DNA of 64,000 nucleotides from CBDCVN01 sp965223045 (GTDB taxonomy: Bacteria; Deinococcota; Deinococci; Deinococcales; Trueperaceae): NCBI GenBank assembly GCA_965223045.1, contig CBDCVN010000013.1, positions 4,278,001 through 4,342,000 on the forward strand. The letters run 5' to 3'. The notes under the pieces are model-generated. The model was not told where the DNA came from and searched no databases. It saw only the letters and a program-made list of their open reading frames with translations. Of the stretch, positions 16,387 to 26,183 are shown one piece after another; position 1 is the first letter of the stretch; each line of letters starts with the position of its first letter. A program made the position numbers and the translations under genes.

Positions 16387-19300
16387 TTATGAAGATTGTA
16401 TTTTCTTTGCTTCTTCAACAAAATCCTGTAATGATTTGTAATTGTAAGCTTTAACCCAATATTCAAGTGAAGAGGCTAACTTGGCATCAATTGATTTTAA
16501 TAATGATGTGAGATCTAATAGAGAACGAATATCGAGTTTGAAAACAGCTTCTGCAAATTGCTCAAGCCAAGTAGCAGGTAATTTTGCTAAAATCTCTGGA
16601 GAAAGTTTTGTCCCTATATGGAGTTGCTTTGCTTCAAACTTAGACTTATCAGAATAGTGGTATTGTACCTTTAAGTGTTTTGCTATTGTGTGTAGTAAAT
16701 CATCTTTTATAAAAGGTTTTCTTATAAAATCATCGCAACCAACAGATAAGGCTCTTTCACGATCCTCTTCAAATGCTTGGGCAGTTATGGCAATGATAAT
16801 TGGTGGCGTTCCACTAGCATATGCTTTAATGTGTTTGGTTGCCTCATAGCCATCCATAAAAGGCATTTTCATATCCATAAGTATTAAATGAGGCTGCCAT
16901 GACCGGGCTAATATTACTCCCTTTTGACCATCAGCAGCAGTTTTTACACTAAAACCAAGCGGCTCGAGCATTTCACACAATAGCTGGCAATTTTCTACCT
17001 TGTCCTCAATAATAAGGATTTTATAAATAGGTTGATCAGCAACTAGACCAATAATTATGGATTGTTTGTCACTGGCAGATAGCTTGCTAGAATCAACATT
17101 AGCTATCTTGACAGGTAAATGAATAGTAAAGGTAGTCCCTTGTTTTTCAATACTTTGCACCTCTATTGTGCCATCAAGCATTTTGACATGGCGCTGTGCT
17201 ATAGCTAATCCTAAACCAGTACCCTCTTGCTTACTAAGTCCACTAGCTGTTTGCATAAATGGCTGAAAGAGCTTATCCAATTCTTCTTCAGCAATACCAG
17301 CACCTGTATCCTTGACATAAAAACGTAAATTTACTAAGTCACTTTGCACTTCTGATTTATTGGCAGAAAGCGATTGAGTGTTTATCTTAAGTGCTACACC
17401 GCCTTTAGTAGTAAATTTTATGGCATTACTAAGTAAATTTAGTAATACTTGACGCAACTTACGTTTATCACTAGTAATAAACTGTGGAACCTCACTGCTA
17501 ATCTCAATAGTAAAGCCTATGCCTTTTTCTTTTGTTTTAGCTAAAAAGAAAGATTCTAAGTCATTAATTACTGCAAAAAGGTCAAAGTCTTCTAAATTAA
17601 TCTCAACTTTACCAGCTTCTACTTTGCTAAGTTCTAGAATATCATTTATAAGCTCGAGCAAATGATGGCTACTACGGTCAATGATACTGATTTGCTTAAT
17701 TTGTTTTTTGCCAAGTGAGGAGCCTCTTCTGAGTAGTTGGCTAAAACCAACTATGGCATTTAGAGGTGTACGTAATTCATGGCTCATATTTGAGAGAAAC
17801 TCACTCTTAGCCCTATTAGCACTTTCAGCAGACTCTTTAGCTTCCTGAAGCTCCGCAACTGTATATTGCAGCTCGAGTTGCCTGTTATGTAAAGCGATCT
17901 CGGCTTTCCTACGAGCAGTTATGTCTGCTATAGTTACAATCACCTGTATCTCCTCATTATCAAGTTTATGTCCCAGTAATGTTACTTCTGCCCACACTGT
18001 AGCCCCGTCTTTTCGCAAGTAACGTTTTTTGTGTGTGTGAGCAACTAGCGACTCATTTCTGGCTTTAGTTATGTATTTTTCAGATGTAGCTATATCAGCA
18101 GGGTGTGTGATATCCGTAACTTTTAACTTGTCTAGTTCTGATTGGGTATACCCTAGCAAATCACGAAGATATTTATTAGTAATTCCTATTGCTTCTGGTT
18201 CTTGCTCTGGAGGATTGTAAGCTATACCAATAGGAGCTTTTTCAAAAAGGGCACGAAAACGTGCTTCACTTAGCAGCAATTCATTAGTACGTGCTTTTAC
18301 TAGTTGCTCGAGCCTAGTACGGTATTCATACAATTCAGTAATATCATGTGCTACACTAATTATGCCTAAGGCCTTACCATTAGGATCAATGAGAGGTGTT
18401 TTAACTAGCTCCATAAAACGCTTTTCGCCACCATTTATAGAGACCCACTGTTCTTTACGGAGGCTTTGTCGATCTGCAAGTATAAGCTTGTCTTCTTCTT
18501 CATTTGCCCTAGCAACCTCTTCAGGAAAAACATCATAATCCGTAACTACTCCACCATTGGGGAAATTTGGGAACTCTCTTAAAGCTTTATTATAAAATTG
18601 GTAGCGGCTTTCAGTATCTTGGAAAGTAACAATGCTAGGTATAGCATCCATTAAATTACGTAAAAAGGAACGTTCCTTTTGTAAGTCTTCCTGGATTTGC
18701 TTTAGTTCCGTGATATCATTAGCTATACTAATAACTCCTAAGACTTTATCATCAGGGGCTATAAAAGGTATCTTGATTACATCCATTAAGCGTTTTTCAC
18801 CACTAGCAGTAGAAACCCATATTTCTTTACGTATATCTTGCCTATTATTAATTATGTGCTGGTCTTCTTCTCGAATTGCTTTAGCAATTTCTTCAGAAAA
18901 AAAATCAGCATCTGTGACTACTGGTTTGCCGCTGATATTAGGAAAATCTCTAGTTGTTTTGTTATAAAGTCTATAGTAACCCTCAGTGTCTTTAAAATGA
19001 ATGTTAGTAGGTATAGCATCTATTAAGTTTTGTAAAAAGGCATGTTCTCGTTCAGCAGCTTCTTGTATATGCTTCAATTCTGTTATATCATGAACAACAC
19101 CAATAACACCTATAACTTTACCGCTAGAGTCAATAAAAGGTGTTTTTACTGCTTTCATAAAGCGTTTCTCCCCACCTAATATGGAAACCCAACCTTCCTT
19201 ATGGAGATTTTGTTTACTAGCAATTACCTGTTTATTTTCTTCCTGGTTTGCTTTAGCTACATCTTCTGGAAAAAGATCATAATCTGTAGTTACCTTTTTA

Positions 19301-22300
19301 GGAAAGTTGGGGAAATTCCTCATGGTTTTATTGAGAAGCTTGTAACGGCTTTCGGTGTCTTGGTAAAAAATAATGCTTGGTATTGTATCTATTAAATGGT
19401 TTAAAAAGGAACGCTCACGTTGCAAGGCTTCTTGGGTTTGTTTAAGCTCTGTAATATCATGTGATGCACTAATAATGCCCAAAACTTCACCATTAGGAGC
19501 AATAAAAGGCATTTTAATTATGTCAAAAAAACGGTTTTCCCCATTTTGCATAGGGAGCCATACCTTTTTCTGTAACCTTTTTTTACTAGCTATTACCTGC
19601 TTGTTTTCTTTTTGATTTTTCTCAGCCAATTCTATAGGGAAAAAATCATAATCTGTAAATACTCCATTTGAACAATTATGAAACTCTTTTAAGGCTTTAT
19701 TATAAATTTGATAGCGACTTTCAGTATCCTGAAAAACAACAATGCTAGGTATAGCATCTATAAAGTTTTGTAAAAGGGCATGTTCTTGTTCTACAGCTTC
19801 TTGTATGCCTTTTAATTCTGTTATATCGTGACCAACACCAATTATACCTATAACCTCATCGTTAGAGTCAATAAAGGGTGTTTTTACTATTTCCATAAAG
19901 CGTTTACCGCCGCCTAGTATAGAAATCCAGCCTTCCTTACGTAAGCTTTGTTTGTTAGCAATGACATATTTATCTTCTTCCTGATTTACTTTAGCCACCT
20001 CTGCAGGGAAAAGATCATAATCTGTCCCAGTAGTTAACTCTTCAGGAAAACCAGGAAATTCCCTCATAGCTTTATTGATAAGTTTGTAATGACTCTTTGT
20101 GTCTTGGTAAAAAATAACATTTGGTATGGTATCTATCAAATGATTTAACAAGGCACGCTCATGTTGCAAGGCTTCTTGGGTTTGTTTTAAGTTAGTGATA
20201 TCATTGGCTATACTAATTACCCCCAAAACCTCTCCATTAGGGGCAATAAAAGGTGCTTTATTTACGTCCATTAGACGGCTCTCCCCACTAGATGTAGGGA
20301 CCCGTATTTCTTTATGTACCTTTTGCCTAGTATCCATTATATAATGATCTTCTTCTCGAATAATTTTAACAGTTTCTTCAGGAAAAAAGTCATAATCTGT
20401 AACTACTTTTTTGCCACTGATATTAGGAAAATCTCTGACTGATTGGTTATAAACTTTATAGTTGCCTTCACAATCTTTAAATTGTATGTTGACAGGTACA
20501 GCGTCTATTAAGTTATATAAAAAAGCCTGTTCACGTTGAAAGGCCTCTTCAGCTCGTTTAAGTTCTGTAATGTCATGTGCCGTACTAATAATGCCCAAAA
20601 TTTCTCCATGAGAGTCAACAAAAGGTGCCTTGAACACATCCATAAAATATTCTTTCCCATCTCCATCATTCATAGAGACCCATACCTTTTTATGTACACT
20701 TTGTTTACTAGCAAGTATTTTTTTATCTTCTTCTTGGTTTGCTTTAGCTACTTCGGGAGGGAAAAGATCATAATCTGTAACTATTTTTTCAGGACAACTA
20801 TGAAACTCTTCTAAGGTTTTATTGTAGAGCTGATAGCGGCTTTCAATATCTTGGAAGACAACAATGCTTGGTATAGCATCTATTAAGTTACGCAATAAGG
20901 TGCGCTCTTTCTGTAACTCTTTCTGGATTTTCTGTTGCTTAGTAATATCGAGGCTAACACCAATAACACCTAATACGTTCCCCTCAGAATTTATCAGGGG
21001 AGTTTTGGTGACATACAAGCAAAAATCTTTACCATCACGGTTAATCCACATTTCCTTACTTAAACTTTTCCTACTACTGATTATTTGCTGATCTTCTGCT
21101 TGAATAGCTAAAACCTGTTTCTCGTCAGGAAATAAGTCATGATCTGTTAAAATTGCTCTATTAGGGTGAGGAGATAATGATTTTAGGAACTCATTATAAA
21201 TTTGGTAATTACCTTGAAAGTCTTTAAGGAAAACACCATTTGGCATGGCATCAATAAGGTTTTGCAATAGATTTTTCTCTTCTATAAAATCCTCTAGCAT
21301 TTGTTTTTGTTCAGTAATGTCTTCTATAATCCCCAAAAAGTTAATAGGATTACCATGCAAATCATGCAAGGCAACAATATTAACCCTTCCCCAAATAATA
21401 CTGCCATCTTTTTTAATATAACGTTTTTCAAGGGTGTATCCAGATGATTGATCTTTGTCTTGTGGGTGTACTTTAATCAGTTCTAGACTAACTTCTAAAT
21501 CATCAGGGTATGTAATATCAGCAAGGGCCAAACCTTGTAAATCATCTAGGTTGTAACCAAGCATTTGACAAAAAGCTTGATTAATTTGAGTAAGTTTTTG
21601 GCCATTTGTATCTAGCAATACCATACCTAATGAGCTTTGCTCAAAGATATTGCGGAACCTTGCCTCGCTCTCAATAAGCTTTTCTTCTGCTTTTTTCCTA
21701 TCAGTTATATTAGTAATGACTGCTATATTTTCAACATAATTACCCTTTTCATCAAAAATTCCTCTAGCAGTAACTATGGCACTAATTATCTTGCCATCTT
21801 TACATTTGTACTTTTTCTCCATTTGAAAAGATGGGATTTCTTGCTGAAGCGCTTTTTCAGTAAGCTCTTGGCTTAATTTTAAATTTTCAGGCACAGTAAC
21901 ATCAGCAACACTCATTTGACACAGCTCATCTTCACTGTAACCAAGCCAATGACACATAGTGGGATTGACTTTATTAATAAATTGTTGCTTATCAATTGTA
22001 ACTATGCCTATTTGATCATTGTCAAACAAAGTACGATACTTATATTCGTTTTCTTTCTGTTTAAGAATCTGTAGCTTCAACTCTTTTTTTAGTTGCTTAA
22101 GTTGTTCTTGGTGTTCTACTAAGTTTTTTTCTGCCTCACCCTTTAATTTATTGACTATAAGGCCTATATTGGCTTGTTGGAGTAGGTAGGCAAAAATTAT
22201 AATGCAGATAAATATAGGCCAATCAAACCAATTAATCTCATAGCTAGTAGAATGTATACTATTTTTTTTGGAAAAGTTTACTGCTGCTAAAGCAATTGTA

Positions 22301-22761
22301 ATAGCAACAATAGTAGGCGTTACATATTGTTTACCTAGCAAGAGCCAAGTAAGCGGAACTAATAGAAAAAAACTGATCGTAGCAGCGTTTATTATGGAGC
22401 TGTTGCTGTAAAAATCTACAGCCATCCAGATAGAAAAAGCTAAAATCAAACTTAGCAAAAGCCAACTAGCAGAACTTATACTTCCTTTTCGAACTAGAAA
22501 AATAAGTGCTAGGGATGTTACTGTGGCAATAGCAAAATAAATGTGGATTGGTGTAGTTGTTGAAACTAATTTTAAAAATGATGCTAGCAATCCAACAATA
22601 CTTAATAGAAAAAAAGAAATTAGGATGTAGTGAAGCCAGTAAGTGCGGTAAGTTTTATCAGCAGATTCAAATTGAGGTGGAGTTAATATAGTCTTGATTA
22701 TTGAAAAAACCATTGTGTTACCTGATTTAATGTTGTGGTGGTTAACTTTGGGTGTTAACAA
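16387..22761 (-). CDS. Giant multi-PAS hybrid sensor histidine kinase
   Basis: A 2124-residue protein. Residues 1-205 hold about six membrane helices, followed by a short coiled coil. Two ordinary PAS/PAC units (about 235-360 and 365-490, each closing NITDRKKAEEK or DITEQKQ) are followed by eight tandem units of about 124 residues, each opening with a (N/H)(L/F)(I/M)DA(I/V/M)P-type motif, carrying TDYD(L/F)F and closing with a DITELK-type helix. Another PAS unit (about 1490-1620) precedes HisKA with His1661 in SHELRTP, a HATPase domain (NAIKF, DTGAGI, GTGLGLAI) and a receiver domain with Asp1963. The C-terminal 100 residues resemble the tail of cyanobacterial-type hybrids and lack an obvious phosphotransfer His. 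Signal and output are unknown; the neighbouring HD-GYP regulator is the natural partner. Confidence 0.93.
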   Translation of the reverse strand: MLTPKVNHHNIKSGNTMVFSIIKTILTPPQFESADKTYRTYWLHYILISFFLLSIVGLLASFLKLVSTTTPIHIYFAIATVTSLALIFLVRKGSISSASWLLLSLILAFSIWMAVDFYSNSSIINAATISFFLLVPLTWLLLGKQYVTPTIVAITIALAAVNFSKKNSIHSTSYEINWFDWPIFICIIIFAYLLQQANIGLIVNKLKGEAEKNLVEHQEQLKQLKKELKLQILKQKENEYKYRTLFDNDQIGIVTIDKQQFINKVNPTMCHWLGYSEDELCQMSVADVTVPENLKLSQELTEKALQQEIPSFQMEKKYKCKDGKIISAIVTARGIFDEKGNYVENIAVITNITDRKKAEEKLIESEARFRNIFEQSSLGMVLLDTNGQKLTQINQAFCQMLGYNLDDLQGLALADITYPDDLEVSLELIKVHPQDKDQSSGYTLEKRYIKKDGSIIWGRVNIVALHDLHGNPINFLGIIEDITEQKQMLEDFIEEKNLLQNLIDAMPNGVFLKDFQGNYQIYNEFLKSLSPHPNRAILTDHDLFPDEKQVLAIQAEDQQIISSRKSLSKEMWINRDGKDFCLYVTKTPLINSEGNVLGVIGVSLDITKQQKIQKELQKERTLLRNLIDAIPSIVVFQDIESRYQLYNKTLEEFHSCPEKIVTDYDLFPPEVAKANQEEDKKILASKQSVHKKVWVSMNDGDGKEYFMDVFKAPFVDSHGEILGIISTAHDITELKRAEEAFQREQAFLYNLIDAVPVNIQFKDCEGNYKVYNQSVRDFPNISGKKVVTDYDFFPEETVKIIREEDHYIMDTRQKVHKEIRVPTSSGESRLMDVNKAPFIAPNGEVLGVISIANDITNLKQTQEALQHERALLNHLIDTIPNVIFYQDTKSHYKLINKAMREFPGFPEELTTGTDYDLFPAEVAKVNQEEDKYVIANKQSLRKEGWISILGGGKRFMEIVKTPFIDSNDEVIGIIGVGHDITELKGIQEAVEQEHALLQNFIDAIPSIVVFQDTESRYQIYNKALKEFHNCSNGVFTDYDFFPIELAEKNQKENKQVIASKKRLQKKVWLPMQNGENRFFDIIKMPFIAPNGEVLGIISASHDITELKQTQEALQRERSFLNHLIDTIPSIIFYQDTESRYKLLNKTMRNFPNFPKKVTTDYDLFPEDVAKANQEENKQVIASKQNLHKEGWVSILGGEKRFMKAVKTPFIDSSGKVIGVIGVVHDITELKHIQEAAEREHAFLQNLIDAIPTNIHFKDTEGYYRLYNKTTRDFPNISGKPVVTDADFFSEEIAKAIREEDQHIINNRQDIRKEIWVSTASGEKRLMDVIKIPFIAPDDKVLGVISIANDITELKQIQEDLQKERSFLRNLMDAIPSIVTFQDTESRYQFYNKALREFPNFPNGGVVTDYDVFPEEVARANEEEDKLILADRQSLRKEQWVSINGGEKRFMELVKTPLIDPNGKALGIISVAHDITELYEYRTRLEQLVKARTNELLLSEARFRALFEKAPIGIAYNPPEQEPEAIGITNKYLRDLLGYTQSELDKLKVTDITHPADIATSEKYITKARNESLVAHTHKKRYLRKDGATVWAEVTLLGHKLDNEEIQVIVTIADITARRKAEIALHNRQLELQYTVAELQEAKESAESANRAKSEFLSNMSHELRTPLNAIVGFSQLLRRGSSLGKKQIKQISIIDRSSHHLLELINDILELSKVEAGKVEINLEDFDLFAVINDLESFFLAKTKEKGIGFTIEISSEVPQFITSDKRKLRQVLLNLLSNAIKFTTKGGVALKINTQSLSANKSEVQSDLVNLRFYVKDTGAGIAEEELDKLFQPFMQTASGLSKQEGTGLGLAIAQRHVKMLDGTIEVQSIEKQGTTFTIHLPVKIANVDSSKLSASDKQSIIIGLVADQPIYKILIIEDKVENCQLLCEMLEPLGFSVKTAADGQKGVILARSWQPHLILMDMKMPFMDGYEATKHIKAYASGTPPIIIAITAQAFEEDRERALSVGCDDFIRKPFIKDDLLHTIAKHLKVQYHYSDKSKFEAKQLHIGTKLSPEILAKLPATWLEQFAEAVFKLDIRSLLDLTSLLKSIDAKLASSLEYWVKAYNYKSLQDFVEEAKKIQSS
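18300..21320 (-). repeat. Eight tandem PAS-coding units of about 370-380 bp
   Basis: Units are marked by the conserved LIDAIP codons near 18650, 19015, 19385, 19755, 20130, 20505, 20875 and 21250 on the minus strand. The spacing is regular. Sub-types recur: the units near 20875, 19755 and 18650 share VVFQD/VTFQD and SRYQ-YNK; those near 20505 and 19015 share FKD and NISGK; those near 20130 and 19385 share (V/I)IFYQDT and are nearly alike over long stretches. This indicates repeated duplication, partly as blocks. Confidence 0.85.
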
Positions 22762-23062
22762 AACACATTAATTTCGATAATTATATTATTATCAATCCTC
22801 ACACTAGAAAATCACTCGATAATTTTCCTAGTCATTTACTACTCCCTCCATCATAACCTTAAGTAGTTGTTGTGGGAGAATTACATTGTGAAGATTTATC
22901 AATGTAAGGGTTCAAAATCTTGAACCCTTACAAACTAGCATAACTTATAGCAAGATTTCTAGAGGCTTGAGACTTCATTTTAACTTTATTGCATCTTTTC
23001 TAGCAGACCAAAAGTGGAGATTCGCAAATGAATTATATGCAGTTATCGGGAACAGCACTTAA
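22762..23062. repeat. Spacer upstream of the PAS kinase with hairpin repeat copy c (22903-22932)
   Basis: TGTAAGGGTTCAA-AATC-TTGAACCCTTACA is a perfect 13-bp stem with a four-base loop, the same family as at 1605 and 11091. It sits between the start of the kinase gene and the end of the S33 hydrolase gene, both minus-strand, so it may also act as a processing or termination site. The rest of the spacer shows no gene. Confidence 0.7.
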
Positions 23063-23081
23063 GAGGACACCGGTGTACCTC
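23063..23081 (-). terminator. Possible hairpin terminator after the S33 hydrolase
   Basis: Immediately beyond the stop (tta at 23083-23085 on the plus strand) lies GAGG-ACACCGGTGT-ACCTC, a near-perfect palindrome. It has no T-run on the minus strand, so intrinsic termination would be weak. Confidence 0.3.
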
Positions 23082-23082
23082 A

Positions 23083-25035
23083 TTAAGATTCAAGGGAAGT
23101 TCTTATAACCTCAAAGCAGTTGTTATTTGGAAGGTTAAAGGGATTATTTAGAAAATCATTTATGATTTGCCAAGTACAAGAGTTATTTAGCACACTATGG
23201 CCATCAGTAGAGGAAATGTAGAGGTGGGCTCGAGATAAGTTCTCTACTATTTTTTCAGCATAAACAGGAGGGGTTACAGGGTCAAACTTTGCTGAGAAAA
23301 CTAATGTGGGAATATCACTTATTACTGGTTCTTTTAAGCGTTTATCCAAAAGAGGTACTGGCCAAGCAGAGCATAGTTCGGGCAAGTCATTGTCAAGGTA
23401 TTCGGTAACAGGTCTCGCCACTTGGGGAATAAGTCCTGTAAAGTCCCAGTCAGCATCAGTGAATGTAAACTCATCTGCACAAGTTACCGACATGTATAAG
23501 CCACTGCTAACTACAAAAGTCTCTTCAGGCGGCGAAAATATCGATTTGTAGGCTACTATATCAGCAAGTATTTTGCTAGCGGCACTGTAATCTCCTGTTG
23601 ATGTTCTAAAAATATTTGATATAACTTGCTTTGGATTACGATACATAAGTTCGTAAAGCCCTTGTACCCACAAGTCACCATTTAGCTTAGCTTCTTGCCT
23701 TTGATCATTAATGGTTAAAGTAAGGGAAACAGGCTGTTCATTGAGATTGTCTACAGTAGTTATAAATACTTTTTCTAAATCTGGATAGTTCTGCTGGCAG
23801 TTAATATCAGCTTTACAATTTTCAAAAAGGTGCTTGAAGGCACTATTGGCTGCTTGGGGGGTATTTAAAGGCCAGTGCAAATAAGGAGCAACAGGGGCGT
23901 CAAGAATAACACTATGTAATAGCTCAGGGTAGTCACGCATTATATATTGTGCCGCTATAGAACCATATGAACCACCATAGACATGCACTTGTGTGTAGCC
24001 TAGAGCAGTTAAGGCGAGGGCATAGTCATTGGCAATTTCAATACTATTAAAAGCTGACAGATTTACACCACGTTGTTGCCAAGAGCTAAAGCAAGCCTGT
24101 AAAGTCTGTTTCTTAACATGAACATCATCTACGTTAGGACTTGTTGCTCTGTGTAAAATCATAGATTGAGGGGTAGGACAAATTAGACGGGGTAAAGAAT
24201 AAGTGCTACCTCTATAATCAATAGCTATAATATCACGTTGTGAGCGTACAGTAGCTAAAGCAGGATTGCTCCCCCAAAAAGCATAAGCTGCTACTAGTTC
24301 TATGCTGCTGCCACCAGGGCCACCTTGGATCATGAGTAGTGGTATAGGACTAGGGTTATTAGAAGTGCTTTTAAGGACAACATAGCCAAGCTTAAGAGTA
24401 GGGGCATTTGGATTATCATGTTCCTCGGGTACATTAATGTACCCACAATGGTAGCTTTTTCCTTCTACCTCACCTCTACTAACAAAGTTTGTAAAAGTAG
24501 TGAAATTGGTACAAGGTACATCTTCAATAATTTTGGAATTGCCTTTCAAGAAACTATTTGCGTTATTTGCTGTACGGGCAAGCTCTCTATCATTGGGCAA
24601 AGCAGTTGACTCTGTAGATATTTCTGGTGACTCGTTCTCAGCAGAAATGCTCTGTTGGGGAAGTATTTGAGGCTGTGGCTTGATAGCTTGGTTCTGTGGA
24701 GTGATTGTCATTTGTTGTGGTAAGGAAGGTACTATAGGGGTTAAGACATGAATTTCCTCATTAAACACTTCTTCTAAAGCAGTGTCATTTGCTATAGCGG
24801 GTTCTATTAGTCCTACTGGCTTTGGAAGTTCATTTATAGGCTTAAGAACATGCACTTCTTGATCTTGTTCTTCAGAAACTTGTATTGCCGATAATGTTTG
24901 TGTAGGAGGACTTAGATGCACCACTTCAGCTTCTTTAGAATTGATTGTGGTTGTTGTGTTAGGTGTACAACCTAAGAAAAATAATAGAGAAAAAATAGAT
25001 AGCCTCAAGGCAAAGTTGTTCATCATAGAATCCAC
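23083..25035 (-). CDS. Secreted lipoprotein alpha/beta hydrolase (S33 tripeptidyl/prolyl aminopeptidase type)
   Basis: The N-terminus carries a lipoprotein signal with lipobox FFLGC (Cys at about 23), so the mature protein is membrane-anchored outside the cytoplasm. A 130-residue low-complexity linker contains three copies of E(V/I)(V/H)(H/V)L-x-P(I/P)-type motifs (about residues 38, 60 and 94). The hydrolase follows: oxyanion loop LLMIQGGPGGSSIE, nucleophile Ser356 in GGSYGS, Asp585 in KFDPVTPP and His613 in TDGHSVLNNSC, with a TAP-type C-terminal domain. Such enzymes release N-terminal peptides or prolines. All triad residues are present. Substrate is unknown. At 650 residues it is long because of the linker. 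Confidence 0.85.
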   Translation of the reverse strand: MDSMMNNFALRLSIFSLLFFLGCTPNTTTTINSKEAEVVHLSPPTQTLSAIQVSEEQDQEVHVLKPINELPKPVGLIEPAIANDTALEEVFNEEIHVLTPIVPSLPQQMTITPQNQAIKPQPQILPQQSISAENESPEISTESTALPNDRELARTANNANSFLKGNSKIIEDVPCTNFTTFTNFVSRGEVEGKSYHCGYINVPEEHDNPNAPTLKLGYVVLKSTSNNPSPIPLLMIQGGPGGSSIELVAAYAFWGSNPALATVRSQRDIIAIDYRGSTYSLPRLICPTPQSMILHRATSPNVDDVHVKKQTLQACFSSWQQRGVNLSAFNSIEIANDYALALTALGYTQVHVYGGSYGSIAAQYIMRDYPELLHSVILDAPVAPYLHWPLNTPQAANSAFKHLFENCKADINCQQNYPDLEKVFITTVDNLNEQPVSLTLTINDQRQEAKLNGDLWVQGLYELMYRNPKQVISNIFRTSTGDYSAASKILADIVAYKSIFSPPEETFVVSSGLYMSVTCADEFTFTDADWDFTGLIPQVARPVTEYLDNDLPELCSAWPVPLLDKRLKEPVISDIPTLVFSAKFDPVTPPVYAEKIVENLSRAHLYISSTDGHSVLNNSCTWQIINDFLNNPFNLPNNNCFEVIRTSLES

Positions 25036-25173
25036 AGTTTAACCCACTCTAATGAGAGATCTAGTGAGTACCTAACAATTTTTAACTATACTAACAACTG
25101 TTTGATTTTGAGCATTTTACTTTAGTAAATCCTTTTCCTCATTTCCCTTACTCATTCTGTGAGTCTCTATTTT

Positions 25174-25638
25174 TTAGAGTTGGTACTGCCACATGCCCCC
25201 TACTCGTTTTGTCAATTGATAGCCACCCTCCTGATTACCTACTACCAAGTACCCCATACGTTCATAATAAGGTAGTAGATCTTTAAGTTGATCAGCTAAA
25301 GTAAGAGATAGAGAAACAATGTTTTGCTTAATAGCTAGAGCTTCTAAGTGAGTCATGAGCCAACGCCCACAGCCTTGCCCGCGATACTCTATTAGGGTAG
25401 CTACTCTGTCAAGTTGCCACCCTTGGTTATTATCCTGCCAACGCAATGCACTTATAGGTTGGTTATTTTTATTGGTAAGGATTAATGTTCCTCCGCGCTC
25501 GAGCCACCCCCAAACCTCAGCCTCACTCTCATTGCAAAGCCATGCTGTTTGGTAAAGATTAGTTAGGCTAGCCACATCCTCAAAAGTAGCCAAGCGTAAA
25601 TAAACTTGCTGTGTGTTTTTGCCATCTGAGACTATCAT
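25174..25638 (-). CDS. GNAT-family N-acetyltransferase
   Basis: A 154-residue single-domain protein with the acetyl-CoA-binding motif A: WQLDRVATLIEYRGQGCGRWLMTHLEALA (R-G-x-G-x-G-x-x-L), followed by LPYYERMGYLVVGN, the usual closing strand-helix of GNAT folds. It transfers an acetyl group to an amine, but the substrate cannot be inferred. Only about 140 bases separate it from the lipoprotein gene downstream on the same strand. Confidence 0.85.
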   Translation of the reverse strand: MIVSDGKNTQQVYLRLATFEDVASLTNLYQTAWLCNESEAEVWGWLERGGTLILTNKNNQPISALRWQDNNQGWQLDRVATLIEYRGQGCGRWLMTHLEALAIKQNIVSLSLTLADQLKDLLPYYERMGYLVVGNQEGGYQLTKRVGGMWQYQL

Positions 25639-25752
25639 TACAACACCTACTCCGAGTAGAAATTTATAGGTGCTTCCAAACTCAAAATTATATGAAAGAT
25701 TGATCTGGATCTACACCTTCTTTAACATGTAACCTAGGGGTTTCCTGCTTAT

Positions 25753-25977
25753 CTAACGCACTTCGTTTCCATTTTTATCTACTATATTTATTTTCCATTC
25801 AAAAGTTTTTAATATGTCGTACCACACTTTGGGCATTTTCCCAGAACGACCTTGGAGAGTGTTATTTATTTGTTGACGCTTCCTACCAATTTCGTCAGCT
25901 AGGTCTTTTTGTGTCATATCTTGCCTTACCAATTCAATTTCAACTAACTTTCGCATTTTATCAGTCATGTTGCTCAT
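25753..25977 (-). CDS. Small HTH (XRE/Cro-like) DNA-binding protein
   Basis: A short helix-turn-helix protein with IELVRQDMTQKDLADEIGRKRQQINNTLQGRSGKMPKVW, i.e. the Cro/C1 fold. The frame extends upstream to 25995, but a TATAAT read on the minus strand at 25987-25982 lies inside that extension, so a start at MSN (25977) or MTDK (25968) is more likely, giving a transcript with little or no leader. It is phage- or TA-like in style and sits divergently to a broken KilA-N gene; together they suggest a relic of an accessory element. Confidence 0.7.
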   Translation of the reverse strand: MSNMTDKMRKLVEIELVRQDMTQKDLADEIGRKRQQINNTLQGRSGKMPKVWYDILKTFEWKINIVDKNGNEVR

Positions 25978-26061
25978 CATAATTATATTCCACATTATGC
26001 TTATAGGCTAGAAACGGAATAGCTGACAAAAAGACACAAATAAATGTATGACCAACACATC

Positions 26062-26078
26062 AGAGGGTTAAGCCCTCT
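26062..26078. terminator. Hairpin between the HTH gene and the KilA-N remnant
   Basis: AGAGGG-TTAAG-CCCTCT forms a 6-bp G+C-rich stem with no following T-run. It may be a terminator relic or an operator; function not determinable. Confidence 0.3.
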
Positions 26079-26183
26079 AATTCCCAACTCTCTGAAATTC
26101 CCTTTGTAAGGAACTATCATGTACTTTATCACTTATAACATTTATCTTCTATCAATTAAACTAATTAGCTTGAGAAAAAAACC

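Noticed and set aside
18632..21876. Several plus-strand frames within the PAS kinase gene
   Set aside because: They recur at the same place in each PAS unit and are mirror frames of the tandem repeats, not genes.
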